DNA of 45,180 nt from an uncultured Lachnospiraceae bacterium (lineage in GTDB: Bacteria; Bacillota; Clostridia; Lachnospirales; Lachnospiraceae): contig CAJUNR010000035.1 in assembly GCA_910587765.1 (NCBI GenBank), positions 1-45,180 on the forward strand, in the 5' to 3' direction. Shown here in pieces: positions 1 to 8,364 of the stretch. The notes under the pieces were generated by a model. The model was not told the origin of the DNA and ran no database searches. It saw only the letters and a program-made list of their open reading frames with translations. The stretch's first letter is position 1; each line of letters opens with the position of its first letter. A program made the position numbers and the translations under genes.

Positions 1-2
1 CG

Positions 3-710
3 GACGGAAGAATCACCATAAGGCTTTTTGAGTATGATGCGCAGATAGCGCTTGACGAGGGCGAGGTTACGGAGGAAACGCTGACAGTAACATTTCCCAA
101 TACTGCGGTTCTGTATCTTCGGACTTACCAAAAAACGCCGGATAAAATGAAATATGTGATTGTTACACCGGGAGGAACAGTGCAGTATGACATACCGATT
201 ATGAAAATACAAAAATATTCGCTTGGCGATATTTTTAAAAAACATTTGCTGATACTGATTCCATTTTATATTTTTTCACATGAACAAAGTTTTCCGGAGT
301 ATAATAGCAGTGAGCAGAAACTGTCGGAATTGAAGGCAGAGTATCATATAATTTTAGAAAGGCTTGACAAACTGGAACAAGCGGGAATGATTGGAGCGTT
401 TGACAAACGTACAATCATAGAGCTTTCCGGCGATGTGATTAAAGAGATTGCACAGAAATACGAGAATGTGCAGAAAGGTGTAGGTGACATGATGAGCGGA
501 GCATTGATTGAAACAAGCGCAAGGACTATTTTAAATCAAGGTATAAGTCAGGGCATAAATCAAGGCATAAATCAAGGCATAAGTCAGAACCAAAGGGAAA
601 CGGCACTCCGGCTGTTGAAAAGAGGAAAACAGACAGTCGAGGAAATTGCGGAAGATACGGGACTTAGCGTAAGGGATGTAGAACAGCTCGCAGGACTTCA
701 GACAGTGTAG
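3..710 (+). CDS. Rpn/PD-(D/E)XK transposase-like protein, 5'-truncated by window edge
   Basis: The reading frame is open from the first bases of the window, so the true start lies upstream and only the C-terminal ~235 residues are visible. The sequence resembles the C-terminal half of the Rpn-like nuclease/transposase proteins common in Lachnospiraceae: a segment about peptide phrases such as LRTYQKTPDKMKYVIVTPGG, then a charged coiled stretch. Next comes a short run of near-identical GINQ/GISQ units and a terminal helix-turn-helix-like tail (TVEEIAEDTGLSVRDVEQLAG). The N-terminal nuclease core with the D...ExQ residues is outside the window, so activity cannot be judged. A terminator follows at 752-794. 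The family call is from recognition of the sequence style and is moderately sure; the cellular role is unknown. Confidence 0.65.
   Translation, partial: DGRITIRLFEYDAQIALDEGEVTEETLTVTFPNTAVLYLRTYQKTPDKMKYVIVTPGGTVQYDIPIMKIQKYSLGDIFKKHLLILIPFYIFSHEQSFPEYNSSEQKLSELKAEYHIILERLDKLEQAGMIGAFDKRTIIELSGDVIKEIAQKYENVQKGVGDMMSGALIETSARTILNQGISQGINQGINQGISQNQRETALRLLKRGKQTVEEIAEDTGLSVRDVEQLAGLQTV
535..588 (+). repeat. Tandem 12-bp repeats coding for GI(N/S)Q units
   Basis: Four consecutive, nearly identical 12-base units (consensus CAAGGCATAAAT with AAGT variants) encode GISQ-GINQ-GINQ-GISQ inside the Rpn-like gene. Such in-frame repeats change in number by replication slippage without breaking the frame. 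Confidence 0.85.
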
Positions 711-751
711 AACAGCAAAGCAGAATAAAAATTTTACACAGCAACCACTAA

Positions 752-794
752 GCAGGGAAATAACTGATGATTCAGATTTATTTCCCTGTTTTTT
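752..794 (+). terminator. Intrinsic terminator after the Rpn-like gene
   Basis: A stem CAGGGAAATA pairs with TATTTCCCTG across a loop of about 16 bases and is followed by a run of six T. It lies 40 bases after the stop codon at 710, on the same strand. Confidence 0.85.
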
Positions 795-856
795 CGCGAT
801 GTTTTCAGAAAAAACAGAAAAACCGGCTAACGATGAAACGTCAGGCCAATGCTTTC

Positions 857-898
857 AAAAACCGCATACAGGGGAATAAGGTTTATCCCCTGTAGCGG
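857..898 (-). terminator. Intrinsic terminator of the sugar operon
   Basis: On the minus strand CCGC-TACAGGGGA pairs with TCCCCTGTA-(T/A)-GCGG and is followed by TTTTT. It sits about 50 bases after the aldolase stop codon, so it ends the isomerase-kinase-aldolase transcript. Confidence 0.85.
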
Positions 899-950
899 AG
901 AAATATCTACATTATAGATGGCGGCCGGCCAGTCCGTGTCAAACTTTCCG

Positions 951-1817
951 TCAGGCCATAAGGGCGAAAGTCTTCATTGCCTCCTTCACATTCTCCTTCA
1001 TTGCCTGAATGGCCACATCCACCGCGTCAATGAAGAATGCCGGCTGGCCTTCCTTGAGTCCTGCCGCCCATTCTGCCACAGCCGTTCCCGCCGCTTTGTC
1101 CATATAGGTAAAATAATTGATCTTGCGCACGCCCGCGCGGATGGCCGCATGGAAATCCTCCCTGCTGACGCCGGAACCGCCATGCATGACGACCGGAATG
1201 CCTCCGGTCTCCTGCCGTACCCGCTCCACAACCATAAAATCCAGCCGGGGTTTCGTCAGATAAATGCCGTGAGTGGTGCCGAAAGAGCAGGCCAGCGCGT
1301 CCACTCCCGTCTCCTGCACAAAAGCTTTCGCCTGTACCGGATCCGTGTAGATCTTCGTTTCATCCTCCGCCCCGCTGCCGTCTCCGGCGCCGGATTCTCT
1401 CTTTCCCATACTGCCAAGCTCCGCTTCCACGTCCGCCCCGTATTTGGCCGCTATGGACACCGCCTTTTTCGTGTTCTCAACATTTTCCTCATAAGGCAGA
1501 ACCGAGCCGTCGTACATGACGGAAGTAAAGCCCATTTTCAGAGCTTCTTCCACATATTCCAGCGTCTCGCCGTGGTCCAGATGCACGCACACCGGAACCT
1601 CCGCCTTCTTTGCCGCCGCCACCATCAGAGGTCCCATCACCGCGATAGGCGTGCACACCTCATGGCACTGTGCCGCCTGGATGATGACCGGGAGCTTCAG
1701 TTCCTCCGCCGCTCCGATGACCGCCCGCAGGCTCTCCAGATTCGGCGCGTTAAACGCCCCGATGGCGATCTGCTTCTCTTCCGCAATTTTCATAATTTCC
1801 TTTAACGTTACCAGCAT
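951..1817 (-). CDS. Class II ketose-bisphosphate (FBA/GatY-type) aldolase
   Basis: This 288-residue zinc-dependent aldolase has the fructose-bisphosphate/tagatose-bisphosphate aldolase fold. Visible family motifs are VCVHLDHGE near residue 80 (catalytic Asp and zinc His), FGTTHGIY (zinc His), VMHGGSGVS (zinc His and phosphate loop), and a C-terminal phosphate-binding stretch RKINYFTYMD. Length is normal for GatY/KbaY/FbaA relatives. A clear AGGAGG lies 6-7 bases before the ATG. It is the last gene of an operon after an FGGY kinase and an L-fucose isomerase-like protein. It should therefore cleave the phosphorylated ketose to dihydroxyacetone phosphate and an aldehyde. The usual fucose and rhamnulose pathways use the unrelated AraD/FucA-type aldolase, so the natural substrate is open (ketose 1-phosphate or 1,6-bisphosphate). 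Confidence 0.9.
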   Translation of the reverse strand: MLVTLKEIMKIAEEKQIAIGAFNAPNLESLRAVIGAAEELKLPVIIQAAQCHEVCTPIAVMGPLMVAAAKKAEVPVCVHLDHGETLEYVEEALKMGFTSVMYDGSVLPYEENVENTKKAVSIAAKYGADVEAELGSMGKRESGAGDGSGAEDETKIYTDPVQAKAFVQETGVDALACSFGTTHGIYLTKPRLDFMVVERVRQETGGIPVVMHGGSGVSREDFHAAIRAGVRKINYFTYMDKAAGTAVAEWAAGLKEGQPAFFIDAVDVAIQAMKENVKEAMKTFALMA

Positions 1818-1851
1818 TTTTGTACCTCCTGATTATAGTTCCTCTGTTTTT

Positions 1852-3342
1852 TCACATCAGAGGGCGGACTGCCTCATAAAGCTTCCGGTATCTCCGGTAA
1901 TGCGCTTCATAGGCTTCGTGCATGGCCGGACGGGGCAGATAGATCTCCTTCTCCGTGATCAGCGCCGAAGCCGCTTCCTCGAGACCGGCAAACACACCGG
2001 CAGCTACTCCGGCCGTCATCGCGCAGCCCGCCGCGCCGGCCTCCGCGCTGCCCAGGGAGACGACCGGAACATTCAGCATGTCCGCCTTCATCTGCATCCA
2101 CACTCTGGACGCGGCGCCGCCGCCCGTCGCACGAAGCTTTCCGGGACAGATTCCCGCCGCCCGCAGATACTCCATGTTCAGCATCATCTCGTAGACCACG
2201 CCCTCCATCATGGCGCGGTACAGATCGACTGTACTGTGGCTGACTTTCAGTCCCACAATCGCACCCGTGGCGCCCTCGTCCATATGCGGAGTGGCCGCTC
2301 CGGCGAAATGCGGCAGCACCAGAATGCCGGTGGGCTCGTCCTTCATCCCTTCCTCCAGAATCTCGTAGACGCTCTTTCCCCGCTCCCGGGCCAGCGCTTT
2401 TTCCGCCCCGGCGCAGTTCTCGATAAACCAGGAAACCAGCGCGCCTCCCGTAAAGGAAAACGCATAGGTTACATAATTCCCGGGCGTCACGTAGGGCACG
2501 ACGGCATACCCGCCGTCATAGATCCTGCGGTCGGCAGGTATCCCTGAGAACACCGGCGTAATGCATTCCACCGTTCCCGCGCCGTCCACCGCCTGACCGG
2601 TCTGAAAGACTCCGGAGCCGATGGCCGCCGCTACCTGATCATGCCCTGTGGGAACCAGCAGAAGCTCCTCTGAGAGCCCCAGCTCCTCTGCCCTGTCCGG
2701 AAGGATTCTGCAGGCCCTGCTTCCGCTTAAAACCGGCTCCGAGAAAAGTCCCGGGGCGATTCCGGCCGCCTCAAAGATCTCCCGGCTCCAGGCAAGTTTC
2801 CGGATATCGAAGGCCATGCTCCGGACCGCCAGCGAATAGTCAATCACCGCCTGGCCCGTCAGCAGATAGATGATATAATCCTCCATCATCAGAATCCGTT
2901 TCGTGCGGCCGTACTCCTGCGGACAGTGCTTCCGTATCCACATCAGCTTGGGCAGACTGTACATACTGTGGGGCGCCGTGCCCGTAACCTGTTCCAGATA
3001 TTCTTTTCCCAGCCTCTCCGTCAGCTCGCCGCACTCCCTGCTTCCCCGCAGGTCCGTGTACAGCATCAACGGACGAAGCGGCTGATCCTCCTCATCCAGA
3101 AGCACACAGCTCTCGCCGAAACTGGTCACGCCCAGAGCCCCAAGCTGTGGGCAGTGTAACGCAGCATCCCGCAGCGCTTCAAAGACGCCCTGCCGGATGT
3201 CCTCCGCGCGCACCTCATGCTCTCCTACATTCCTCGATACCGGATAATCCCGGTAGCTCCGGTACAGATAACGCCCGTCCTCCCCATAGACTGTCACTTT
3301 ACAGCCCGTACTGCCGATGTCAAGTCCGCCTAATGCCATCAT
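1852..3342 (-). CDS. FGGY-family carbohydrate kinase
   Basis: This is an ATP-dependent sugar kinase of the xylulokinase/fuculokinase/rhamnulokinase superfamily, about 496 residues. The N-terminal phosphate loop is LGGLDIGSTGCKVT. Mid-protein GHDQVAAAIGSG and the C-terminal GGGAASRVWMQMKAD stretch are the typical FGGY signatures of the two actin-like domains. I place the start at the ATG at 3342, because AGAAAGG lies about ten bases upstream. A TTG at 3366 would add eight residues and overlap the preceding gene. The gene sits between the isomerase (whose stop lies 20 bases upstream) and the aldolase, consistent with phosphorylating the ketose made by the isomerase. The sugar cannot be read from the sequence. 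Confidence 0.9.
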   Translation of the reverse strand: MMALGGLDIGSTGCKVTVYGEDGRYLYRSYRDYPVSRNVGEHEVRAEDIRQGVFEALRDAALHCPQLGALGVTSFGESCVLLDEEDQPLRPLMLYTDLRGSRECGELTERLGKEYLEQVTGTAPHSMYSLPKLMWIRKHCPQEYGRTKRILMMEDYIIYLLTGQAVIDYSLAVRSMAFDIRKLAWSREIFEAAGIAPGLFSEPVLSGSRACRILPDRAEELGLSEELLLVPTGHDQVAAAIGSGVFQTGQAVDGAGTVECITPVFSGIPADRRIYDGGYAVVPYVTPGNYVTYAFSFTGGALVSWFIENCAGAEKALARERGKSVYEILEEGMKDEPTGILVLPHFAGAATPHMDEGATGAIVGLKVSHSTVDLYRAMMEGVVYEMMLNMEYLRAAGICPGKLRATGGGAASRVWMQMKADMLNVPVVSLGSAEAGAAGCAMTAGVAAGVFAGLEEAASALITEKEIYLPRPAMHEAYEAHYRRYRKLYEAVRPLM

Positions 3343-3362
3343 ACACCACTCTGCCTTTCTGA

Positions 3363-4757
3363 TCAATCATCAATAGAGACTACATCGTATCCCAGATAAT
3401 ACCGGAACGCTTCTTCCAGGATGTGTTTCACATGTCCCCTGGCCGCCGTGGTATGGTGCTTGAAGCCCCCTCTGGCCAGACGGATCAGCTTCTTCTGCAG
3501 GTTGGGAATCCTCGCCACGCCGCCGCAGCCGAAAAATTCCGCCTCAATCTCATCCTCCGTAAATTCACCCTCGCTTACATAGACGGTAATTTTCCCGTTC
3601 TCCGTCTTACAGTTGCTGTAGGTCATGGGAAACGCGTCGATCCATCCCTCATTCGTCCCGAATCCGCTGCCCGGATCTTCCTTGTCGAACATCTTATGGG
3701 AAGTCACCGTTCCCTTCCCCTTCATCAGCTTCTGAGCAGTAGAGCCGCAGTGGAACAGAATCACCTTATCCGGATCTTCCCCGTAGTTGTTGTTCCAGTC
3801 CAGACACGCCGCCGGCCCCTCGGATGCAAGCTGCAACGCGCGCATGGTAATGGCGGAGCACATATCGATCTCACAGGAAGCGACGATTCCCCTGTCGTTC
3901 AGTTCGCTGAGCAGTACGCACGGGCAGACCCTCAGGTACGTCTCCATCTCGTTCCAGCAGCGTAGCGCAACCGCGTCCAGATGATAGTTCTCAATGTATT
4001 CGTCGATGACCACGCTGATCTTTGAGAGCATCCGCTTCTTTTCCTCCGGCACGCCGGAGAAATCCGTGTAATGTTCCAGCGTCTCTTTCTTCTTCCGTAC
4101 CGCCGGATCGTCGTCGCTCTTCGCCCTCACAAACTCGAAAAGTTCCGACAGATCGAAGCACTCCACGTTGATCCCGTGCCTCTGCATCGTGATCTCATCA
4201 AACCGGACCGTCTTAAACGCCGTCGTCCGCGCTCCGATGCATCCGATGGTAAAACGCCGCATTCCCTTCACTACCCGGCAGACCGCGGCAAAATCGTGCA
4301 GATTCCGGGCAAATGCCTCCGTCAGAGGATGCACTACATGAGGCGTCATCACCGTATACGGCACCTGATACTGCTCAAACACGTCCGTCACCGAGAATTT
4401 GCCGCAGAACGCATCCCTGCGATGGGCAAAATCCATCTTGCCGATCTCGTCCGGATACGCCTGCATCAAAATGGGCACTCCCGCGTCCTGCAGCGCCGCG
4501 ATCGCTCCGTTCTCGTCGATAAAGATCGGCATGCAGAGAATCACTCCGTCATACTCTCCCTCGTGGGACTTCAGCCATCCGGCATAGAGCCGCCCCTCGT
4601 CTCTCGTTTCCACCGCTCCGTAGCGGGTCGCATCTTTGTCCATGATCAGGTACTCATACCCCGCGTCGGTCACCGCCTTCACCATATCTTCCCTGGCGCC
4701 CTCGATCAGTTCTGCCGGCATAAAACCTCTGTTGCCGAAATACAACGCAAATCTCAT
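3363..4757 (-). CDS. L-fucose/L-arabinose isomerase-family protein
   Basis: A 464-residue protein of the L-fucose isomerase-like superfamily, which interconverts aldoses and ketoses using a divalent metal. The N-terminal half is the Rossmann-like substrate domain. The metal site appears around CEIDMCSAITMRAL (Glu/Asp) and VILFHCGST (His), as in the FucI/AraA fold, and GSGFGTNEGW follows. It is shorter than FucI (about 590) and closer in size to the AraA-like and uncharacterised members. It is the first gene of the operon, behind a TATGAT box and a candidate AraC operator. It hands its product to the adjacent kinase and aldolase. Substrate candidates are an L- or D-aldopentose, a 6-deoxyhexose or a modified hexose; none can be chosen from sequence alone. 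Confidence 0.82.
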   Translation of the reverse strand: MRFALYFGNRGFMPAELIEGAREDMVKAVTDAGYEYLIMDKDATRYGAVETRDEGRLYAGWLKSHEGEYDGVILCMPIFIDENGAIAALQDAGVPILMQAYPDEIGKMDFAHRRDAFCGKFSVTDVFEQYQVPYTVMTPHVVHPLTEAFARNLHDFAAVCRVVKGMRRFTIGCIGARTTAFKTVRFDEITMQRHGINVECFDLSELFEFVRAKSDDDPAVRKKKETLEHYTDFSGVPEEKKRMLSKISVVIDEYIENYHLDAVALRCWNEMETYLRVCPCVLLSELNDRGIVASCEIDMCSAITMRALQLASEGPAACLDWNNNYGEDPDKVILFHCGSTAQKLMKGKGTVTSHKMFDKEDPGSGFGTNEGWIDAFPMTYSNCKTENGKITVYVSEGEFTEDEIEAEFFGCGGVARIPNLQKKLIRLARGGFKHHTTAARGHVKHILEEAFRYYLGYDVVSIDD

Positions 4758-4828
4758 CCTGTCTGTCCCCCTGTTCTGATTTTGTTTTCTCTATCATACC
4801 GCCTTCCTCCCTTTTCCGATAGTGCTTC

Positions 4829-4855
4829 TTGTCCAAAAAACTGTAAATTTGTCCA
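4829..4855. promoter_or_regulatory. Candidate AraC-type direct-repeat operator
   Basis: TTGTCCA occurs at 4829-4835 and again at 4849-4855, exactly 20 bases apart, close to two helical turns. It lies between the divergent isomerase operon and the AraC-type gene. Seen from the operon, the TGGACAA half-sites end about 30 bases before a TATGAT -10 box that lacks a good -35, the arrangement expected for an activator-dependent promoter. Assignment to the neighbouring regulator is inference. Confidence 0.55.
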
Positions 4856-4869
4856 GATTTAAAAACAGA

Positions 4870-4898
4870 TTTACTATTTCATCCTTCTGTTCTATAAT
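4870..4898 (+). promoter_or_regulatory. Sigma-A promoter of the PocR-AraC regulator gene
   Basis: TTTACT (4870-4875) and TATAAT (4893-4898) are separated by exactly 17 bases, about 50 bases before the regulator's start codon. Confidence 0.7.
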
Positions 4899-4946
4899 AG
4901 TTCTGAAAAGTCACACATCCCTTCCACAGAAAGGAGTCCTCCGGTT

Positions 4947-5783
4947 ATGATCGCCCATCTGGACACCGCCGAGCTGTCCGCCCTGCTGAAAGATTTCCAT
5001 CTTCTGACCGGAATCAAGATCGTGATCTTCGATGCGGACTACAACGAACTGATCGCCTTTCCCCCTTCCCACTGCCCTTTCTGCCGGAAGATGCAGACGA
5101 CGCCCCGCTGCCGCCGGAAATGCACGGAGAGCAATCTTCAGTCGTTCCGTCACTGCCAGAAAACCGGCAGAATGATCATCTATCACTGCCATGCCGGACT
5201 GATCGAGGCAGCCGCCCCGCTTATGGACAACGGCATCCTCCTCGGTTACATTATGTTCGGACAGATTACGGACACCCGGGACGACGAACAATTAAAACTC
5301 CTGATTGAAGCCGCCTTTGAACGCTTTCATCTGCCCCCGGAGCCGGATTTACAGGCCTGTCTCAGAATCACCCGCAAAAGCACGGAGCAGATCCGGGCCG
5401 CCGCCAGGATTCTGGAAGCCTGTACCTTCTATGTCCTTTTGAAACGGCTGATGTATGCGCGCAGGCAGAATTTCTCCAGAAATCTGGACGCCTACCTGCG
5501 CTCCCGTCTGACCGAAGACCTGACCGCGGATCAGATCGCCGCAGATTTCCAGATCAGCCGCAGCCGGCTCTACGCCTCCTGCGGAAAATATCTGGGTATG
5601 GGCATCGCCTCTTATATCAAAAAATTACGTTTGGAAAAAGCGAAAGAACTTCTGACACAGACCGATCTGACGGTCAGTCAGGTCGCCATGGAAGCCGGTT
5701 TTTCCGACTATAACTATTTCTGCCGGATCTTCAAAAAAGAAACCGGACTCCCCGCCGGAAAATATCGGACGCTGTATTCCTGA
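4947..5783 (+). CDS. AraC-family regulator with PocR sensory domain
   Basis: This 278-residue regulator has an N-terminal PocR-type ligand-binding domain (about residues 5-165) and a C-terminal AraC double helix-turn-helix (about 180-278). Cysteines at 43, 46, 55 and 59 form the CPFC...C...C pattern often seen in PocR domains. The DNA-binding part shows LTEDLTADQIAADFQISRS and the second helix-turn-helix ending in AGFSDYNYFCRIFKKETG. AGAAAGGAG precedes the ATG. It is transcribed away from the isomerase-kinase-aldolase operon and is the obvious candidate for its sugar-responsive activator. PocR domains are known to bind small hydrocarbon derivatives such as propanediol, so the effector may be the sugar or a downstream product. 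Its stop lies five bases from the convergent NUDIX gene. Confidence 0.88.
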   Translation: MIAHLDTAELSALLKDFHLLTGIKIVIFDADYNELIAFPPSHCPFCRKMQTTPRCRRKCTESNLQSFRHCQKTGRMIIYHCHAGLIEAAAPLMDNGILLGYIMFGQITDTRDDEQLKLLIEAAFERFHLPPEPDLQACLRITRKSTEQIRAAARILEACTFYVLLKRLMYARRQNFSRNLDAYLRSRLTEDLTADQIAADFQISRSRLYASCGKYLGMGIASYIKKLRLEKAKELLTQTDLTVSQVAMEAGFSDYNYFCRIFKKETGLPAGKYRTLYS

Positions 5784-5788
5784 CGCCG

Positions 5789-6271
5789 TCAGAACGCGCG
5801 GACCGGCACGCCGTCCAGTACGCACTCTACAAGACGGTCCTCCGTATAAGACAATTTCAGAGAGAAGAACGGATGTTCTTCCGTCAGCAGTCTCAGAAAC
5901 AAACGGTCCCCCTCCCACAGTCTCAGGCGGAGAACTTCCTCTTTGGGCACCCATTTGAGCACTCCTTCCCGGCAGTCCTCCACGAGCGTCCCAAAAAAAC
6001 TGTCCGCCGTATACAGACACATATATTCTGCGGGACTGCCGTCGGCGGTAAAGGTGACGATTCCCCGGAAGCGCCAGGAAGTCAGCGTAAGACCCGTCTC
6101 TTCCTTCACTTCCCGCACGAGGCATTCTTCCGGGCTCTCCCCCGGCTCAAAATGCCCTCCGACTCCGATCCATTTCCCCTCGTTAATATCGTGTTCCTTC
6201 TTTATTCTGTGCATCATCAGATAGTTTCCGTCCTGTTCCAGATAGCACAGCGTCGTCAGCGGACTCTTCAT
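5789..6271 (-). CDS. NUDIX hydrolase (MutT-like)
   Basis: A 160-residue nucleoside-diphosphate-linked hydrolase. The NUDIX box is intact: GHFEPGESPEECLVREVKEE followed by TGL fits Gx5Ex7REUxEExGU, with the metal-binding glutamates in place. The start was set at 6271 because GGGAGG lies seven bases upstream; an in-frame ATG at 6292 would place the ribosome site inside the gene. Relatives clean up 8-oxo-dGTP or other nucleotides; substrate specificity is not readable here. It runs convergently with the AraC-type gene and follows the S51-type peptidase gene on the same strand, with 60 bases between them, so the two may be co-transcribed. Confidence 0.88.
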   Translation of the reverse strand: MKSPLTTLCYLEQDGNYLMMHRIKKEHDINEGKWIGVGGHFEPGESPEECLVREVKEETGLTLTSWRFRGIVTFTADGSPAEYMCLYTADSFFGTLVEDCREGVLKWVPKEEVLRLRLWEGDRLFLRLLTEEHPFFSLKLSYTEDRLVECVLDGVPVRAF

Positions 6272-6331
6272 CTTCCGACCTCCCCAGCGCATCCCGCGTC
6301 TCCTGTCCGGGTTCCCGCAAAACCGTTCCTG

Positions 6332-7078
6332 TTACCGTTCATCTTCCACCTCCCGGGACTCCCCCTCTTCACAGATCCGGATACAGGTCCCCGCCTCCAG
6401 AAGCCAGGCTTCTCCGTTTAACACTGTTCTCCCGTCCGCCCGGTACAGCCAGGAACCGTCGGGAAGTCCGTAAAACGGACGCACCCTGCTGTCCGGGAGC
6501 GAGATGTCTTCCAGGATCCGCAGGCCATCCAGACGCCCGCCCTTTACATTCTGAAAATGCGGGAGCACGTTGACATGGGTCAGCCCCAATCCCTGCATGT
6601 AACGCACATAGCACGGATCGACCGCCTCCCCGGGTTCCTCCGGCTGAGCATAGACCACTTCCGCGCAGTTCATGCTTCCGGCGCTGATGCCAAGGACAAC
6701 GCCCGCATATCTTCTTATCTTCTCCCGCAGACCGATCTGCCGGAAGAAGGCGTTCTGCGTGGGCACATGCCCTCCGGCCAGAATCAGGATGCCGTAACAA
6801 CAGAGCCGGTCCGCCGCCTGCGGCATCCTCCGGTCGCATACGTCCACCCGCGTGACGCATATTCCGCTCTCACGGAACGCTTCCTGAAAAAAAGACTGCA
6901 TTTCATCGCCCATCCGCAGATTGTCCGGATCCGAACTCAGAATCAAACAGTCCGTCTCTCCCCGGCACGCCCTGCGAAACTCTCTCAAAAATCCGTTTGC
7001 GGCATCAAAAGGAGCCGCCGTCCATCTGCCGTCTTTGCAGGCGCTGCCGCCCGGACTGCTTGTCATAAACAATTTCAT
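6332..7078 (-). CDS. S51 peptidase E/cyanophycinase-like protein
   Basis: This 248-residue protein belongs to the type-1 glutamine-amidotransferase-like fold used by peptidase family S51. The nucleophile elbow VLGISAGSMNCAE carries the Ser of the GxSAGS motif, and the upstream GGHVPTQNAFF loop fits the family. S51 members are aspartyl dipeptidases (PepE) or cyanophycinases; neither substrate can be chosen here. Length is typical of PepE. An AGAGGTG sequence lies about ten bases before the ATG. It lies downstream of spoIVB on the same strand, in the position where many Clostridia have spo0A, with 110 bases between the genes. No signal peptide is visible, so it acts in the cytoplasm. Confidence 0.8.
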   Translation of the reverse strand: MKLFMTSSPGGSACKDGRWTAAPFDAANGFLREFRRACRGETDCLILSSDPDNLRMGDEMQSFFQEAFRESGICVTRVDVCDRRMPQAADRLCCYGILILAGGHVPTQNAFFRQIGLREKIRRYAGVVLGISAGSMNCAEVVYAQPEEPGEAVDPCYVRYMQGLGLTHVNVLPHFQNVKGGRLDGLRILEDISLPDSRVRPFYGLPDGSWLYRADGRTVLNGEAWLLEAGTCIRICEEGESREVEDER

Positions 7079-7188
7079 ATCTATGTATCACCTCTGTTTT
7101 CTATTCCCGTATCATGGTACTACAGATTGCCGGTTTTTTCAACAGGGTGCAAAGTTCCACAGGACCTTACACCCCGCCGTCTCCGTAT

Positions 7189-8304
7189 CTACTCCTCTTC
7201 CGCGATCATGCTCTCCGCGAAAATCCCGTATCCTCTGGCGGGATCGTTTACAAACACATGCGTCACCGCTCCCACAAGCCTTCCGTTCTGAAGAATCGGG
7301 GAACCGCTCATCCCCTGGATGACGCCGCCGGTCATCTGGAGAAGCCGGGGATCCGTCACCTGAAAGACCATGCCCTTATTGACATCGTCCTCATTGAGAC
7401 GAATTTCCTGAATCTGTATCTGATACGTCTCGAGTTCGCCGGATACAAAGCTTTGAATCAAAGCCGGCCCTCTTTGAATCTCCTGCTTGAACCCCACTTC
7501 CACATATTCCGTCCCCAGCTCGCTCCTCAGCTTCCGATCCGCCGTGCCGAAGATGCCCGCAAACGTATTTTTCCCGATGCTGCCCCGGATGTGGCGGTCC
7601 GAGTAAGTGATCATGCCACTGATCTCGCCCGGCGTCCCCCGCTCTCCTTTGACGATCTCCAGAATATTCGTATCATAAAGGGAACCGCTGGAAATCTCCA
7701 GCAGTTCTCCGGTATCCGTATCCGTGATCCCATGCCCCAGCGCGCCAAACCTCATCTCCTCCGTAAGATATGTGAGGGTTCCGATCCCCTGGATATCGTC
7801 CTTCACCCAGATACCCAGTTTATAGTCCTCCTCCTTCGTCCGAACCGCATTCACGCGAACCTGTATCACCTCCTGCCCCCGCAGAAGTTTCAGAATCATA
7901 ATGTCGGAACGGTTCGCCTGCACGCAGGCGATCAGTTCATCCTTGTCGTGAATCTTCCTGCCGTTTACAGCCAGGATATAATCCCCCGCGCGCACGGCCT
8001 GGTACGCCGGTTCGTAGTTCAGTCCGTCCTCCGACTCCACTTTGGCGGTTCCCACCACATAGACGCCTTCGGTCTCCAGATAGATGCCCACCGGGACGCC
8101 TCCCGGTATCACCCTTTTTCTCTCCACCACCCGGACCGATACTTCCTTCAGCCCCAGATCCAGCGTCTGTTCATCCCCAACACCCACTCTGACTACATCC
8201 GGAATCTGTGTCTTCATATACCATCTGACATAGAAAAACATCAGAGAGAGGGAAAAGAACAGAGCGGCCAGCAGACAGGCGCGATATATTTTTAGACGGT
8301 TCAT
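7189..8304 (-). CDS. spoIVB: SpoIVB sporulation signalling protease
   Basis: SpoIVB is the S55-family serine peptidase that is secreted from the forespore into the space between the two membranes and triggers processing of pro-sigma-K. The protein, 371 residues from the ATG at 8304, has an N-terminal membrane anchor (about residues 8-25). A PDZ domain with the AVRAGDYILAVNGRKI core follows, then the S55 domain ending in IQGMSGSPILQNGRLVGAVTH. The Ser in GSP is the expected nucleophile. GAAAGGTG precedes the chosen ATG; a GTG at 8343 would add 13 basic residues. It follows recN, as in Bacillus and Clostridia. Its presence implies that the organism, or its recent ancestor, makes endospores. Confidence 0.93.
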   Translation of the reverse strand: MNRLKIYRACLLAALFFSLSLMFFYVRWYMKTQIPDVVRVGVGDEQTLDLGLKEVSVRVVERKRVIPGGVPVGIYLETEGVYVVGTAKVESEDGLNYEPAYQAVRAGDYILAVNGRKIHDKDELIACVQANRSDIMILKLLRGQEVIQVRVNAVRTKEEDYKLGIWVKDDIQGIGTLTYLTEEMRFGALGHGITDTDTGELLEISSGSLYDTNILEIVKGERGTPGEISGMITYSDRHIRGSIGKNTFAGIFGTADRKLRSELGTEYVEVGFKQEIQRGPALIQSFVSGELETYQIQIQEIRLNEDDVNKGMVFQVTDPRLLQMTGGVIQGMSGSPILQNGRLVGAVTHVFVNDPARGYGIFAESMIAEEE

Positions 8305-8364
8305 GCAGCCACACCTTTCACGCTTTTTCTTTAGTGTTTGCACAAAACCGTCTAAAAATTACTG

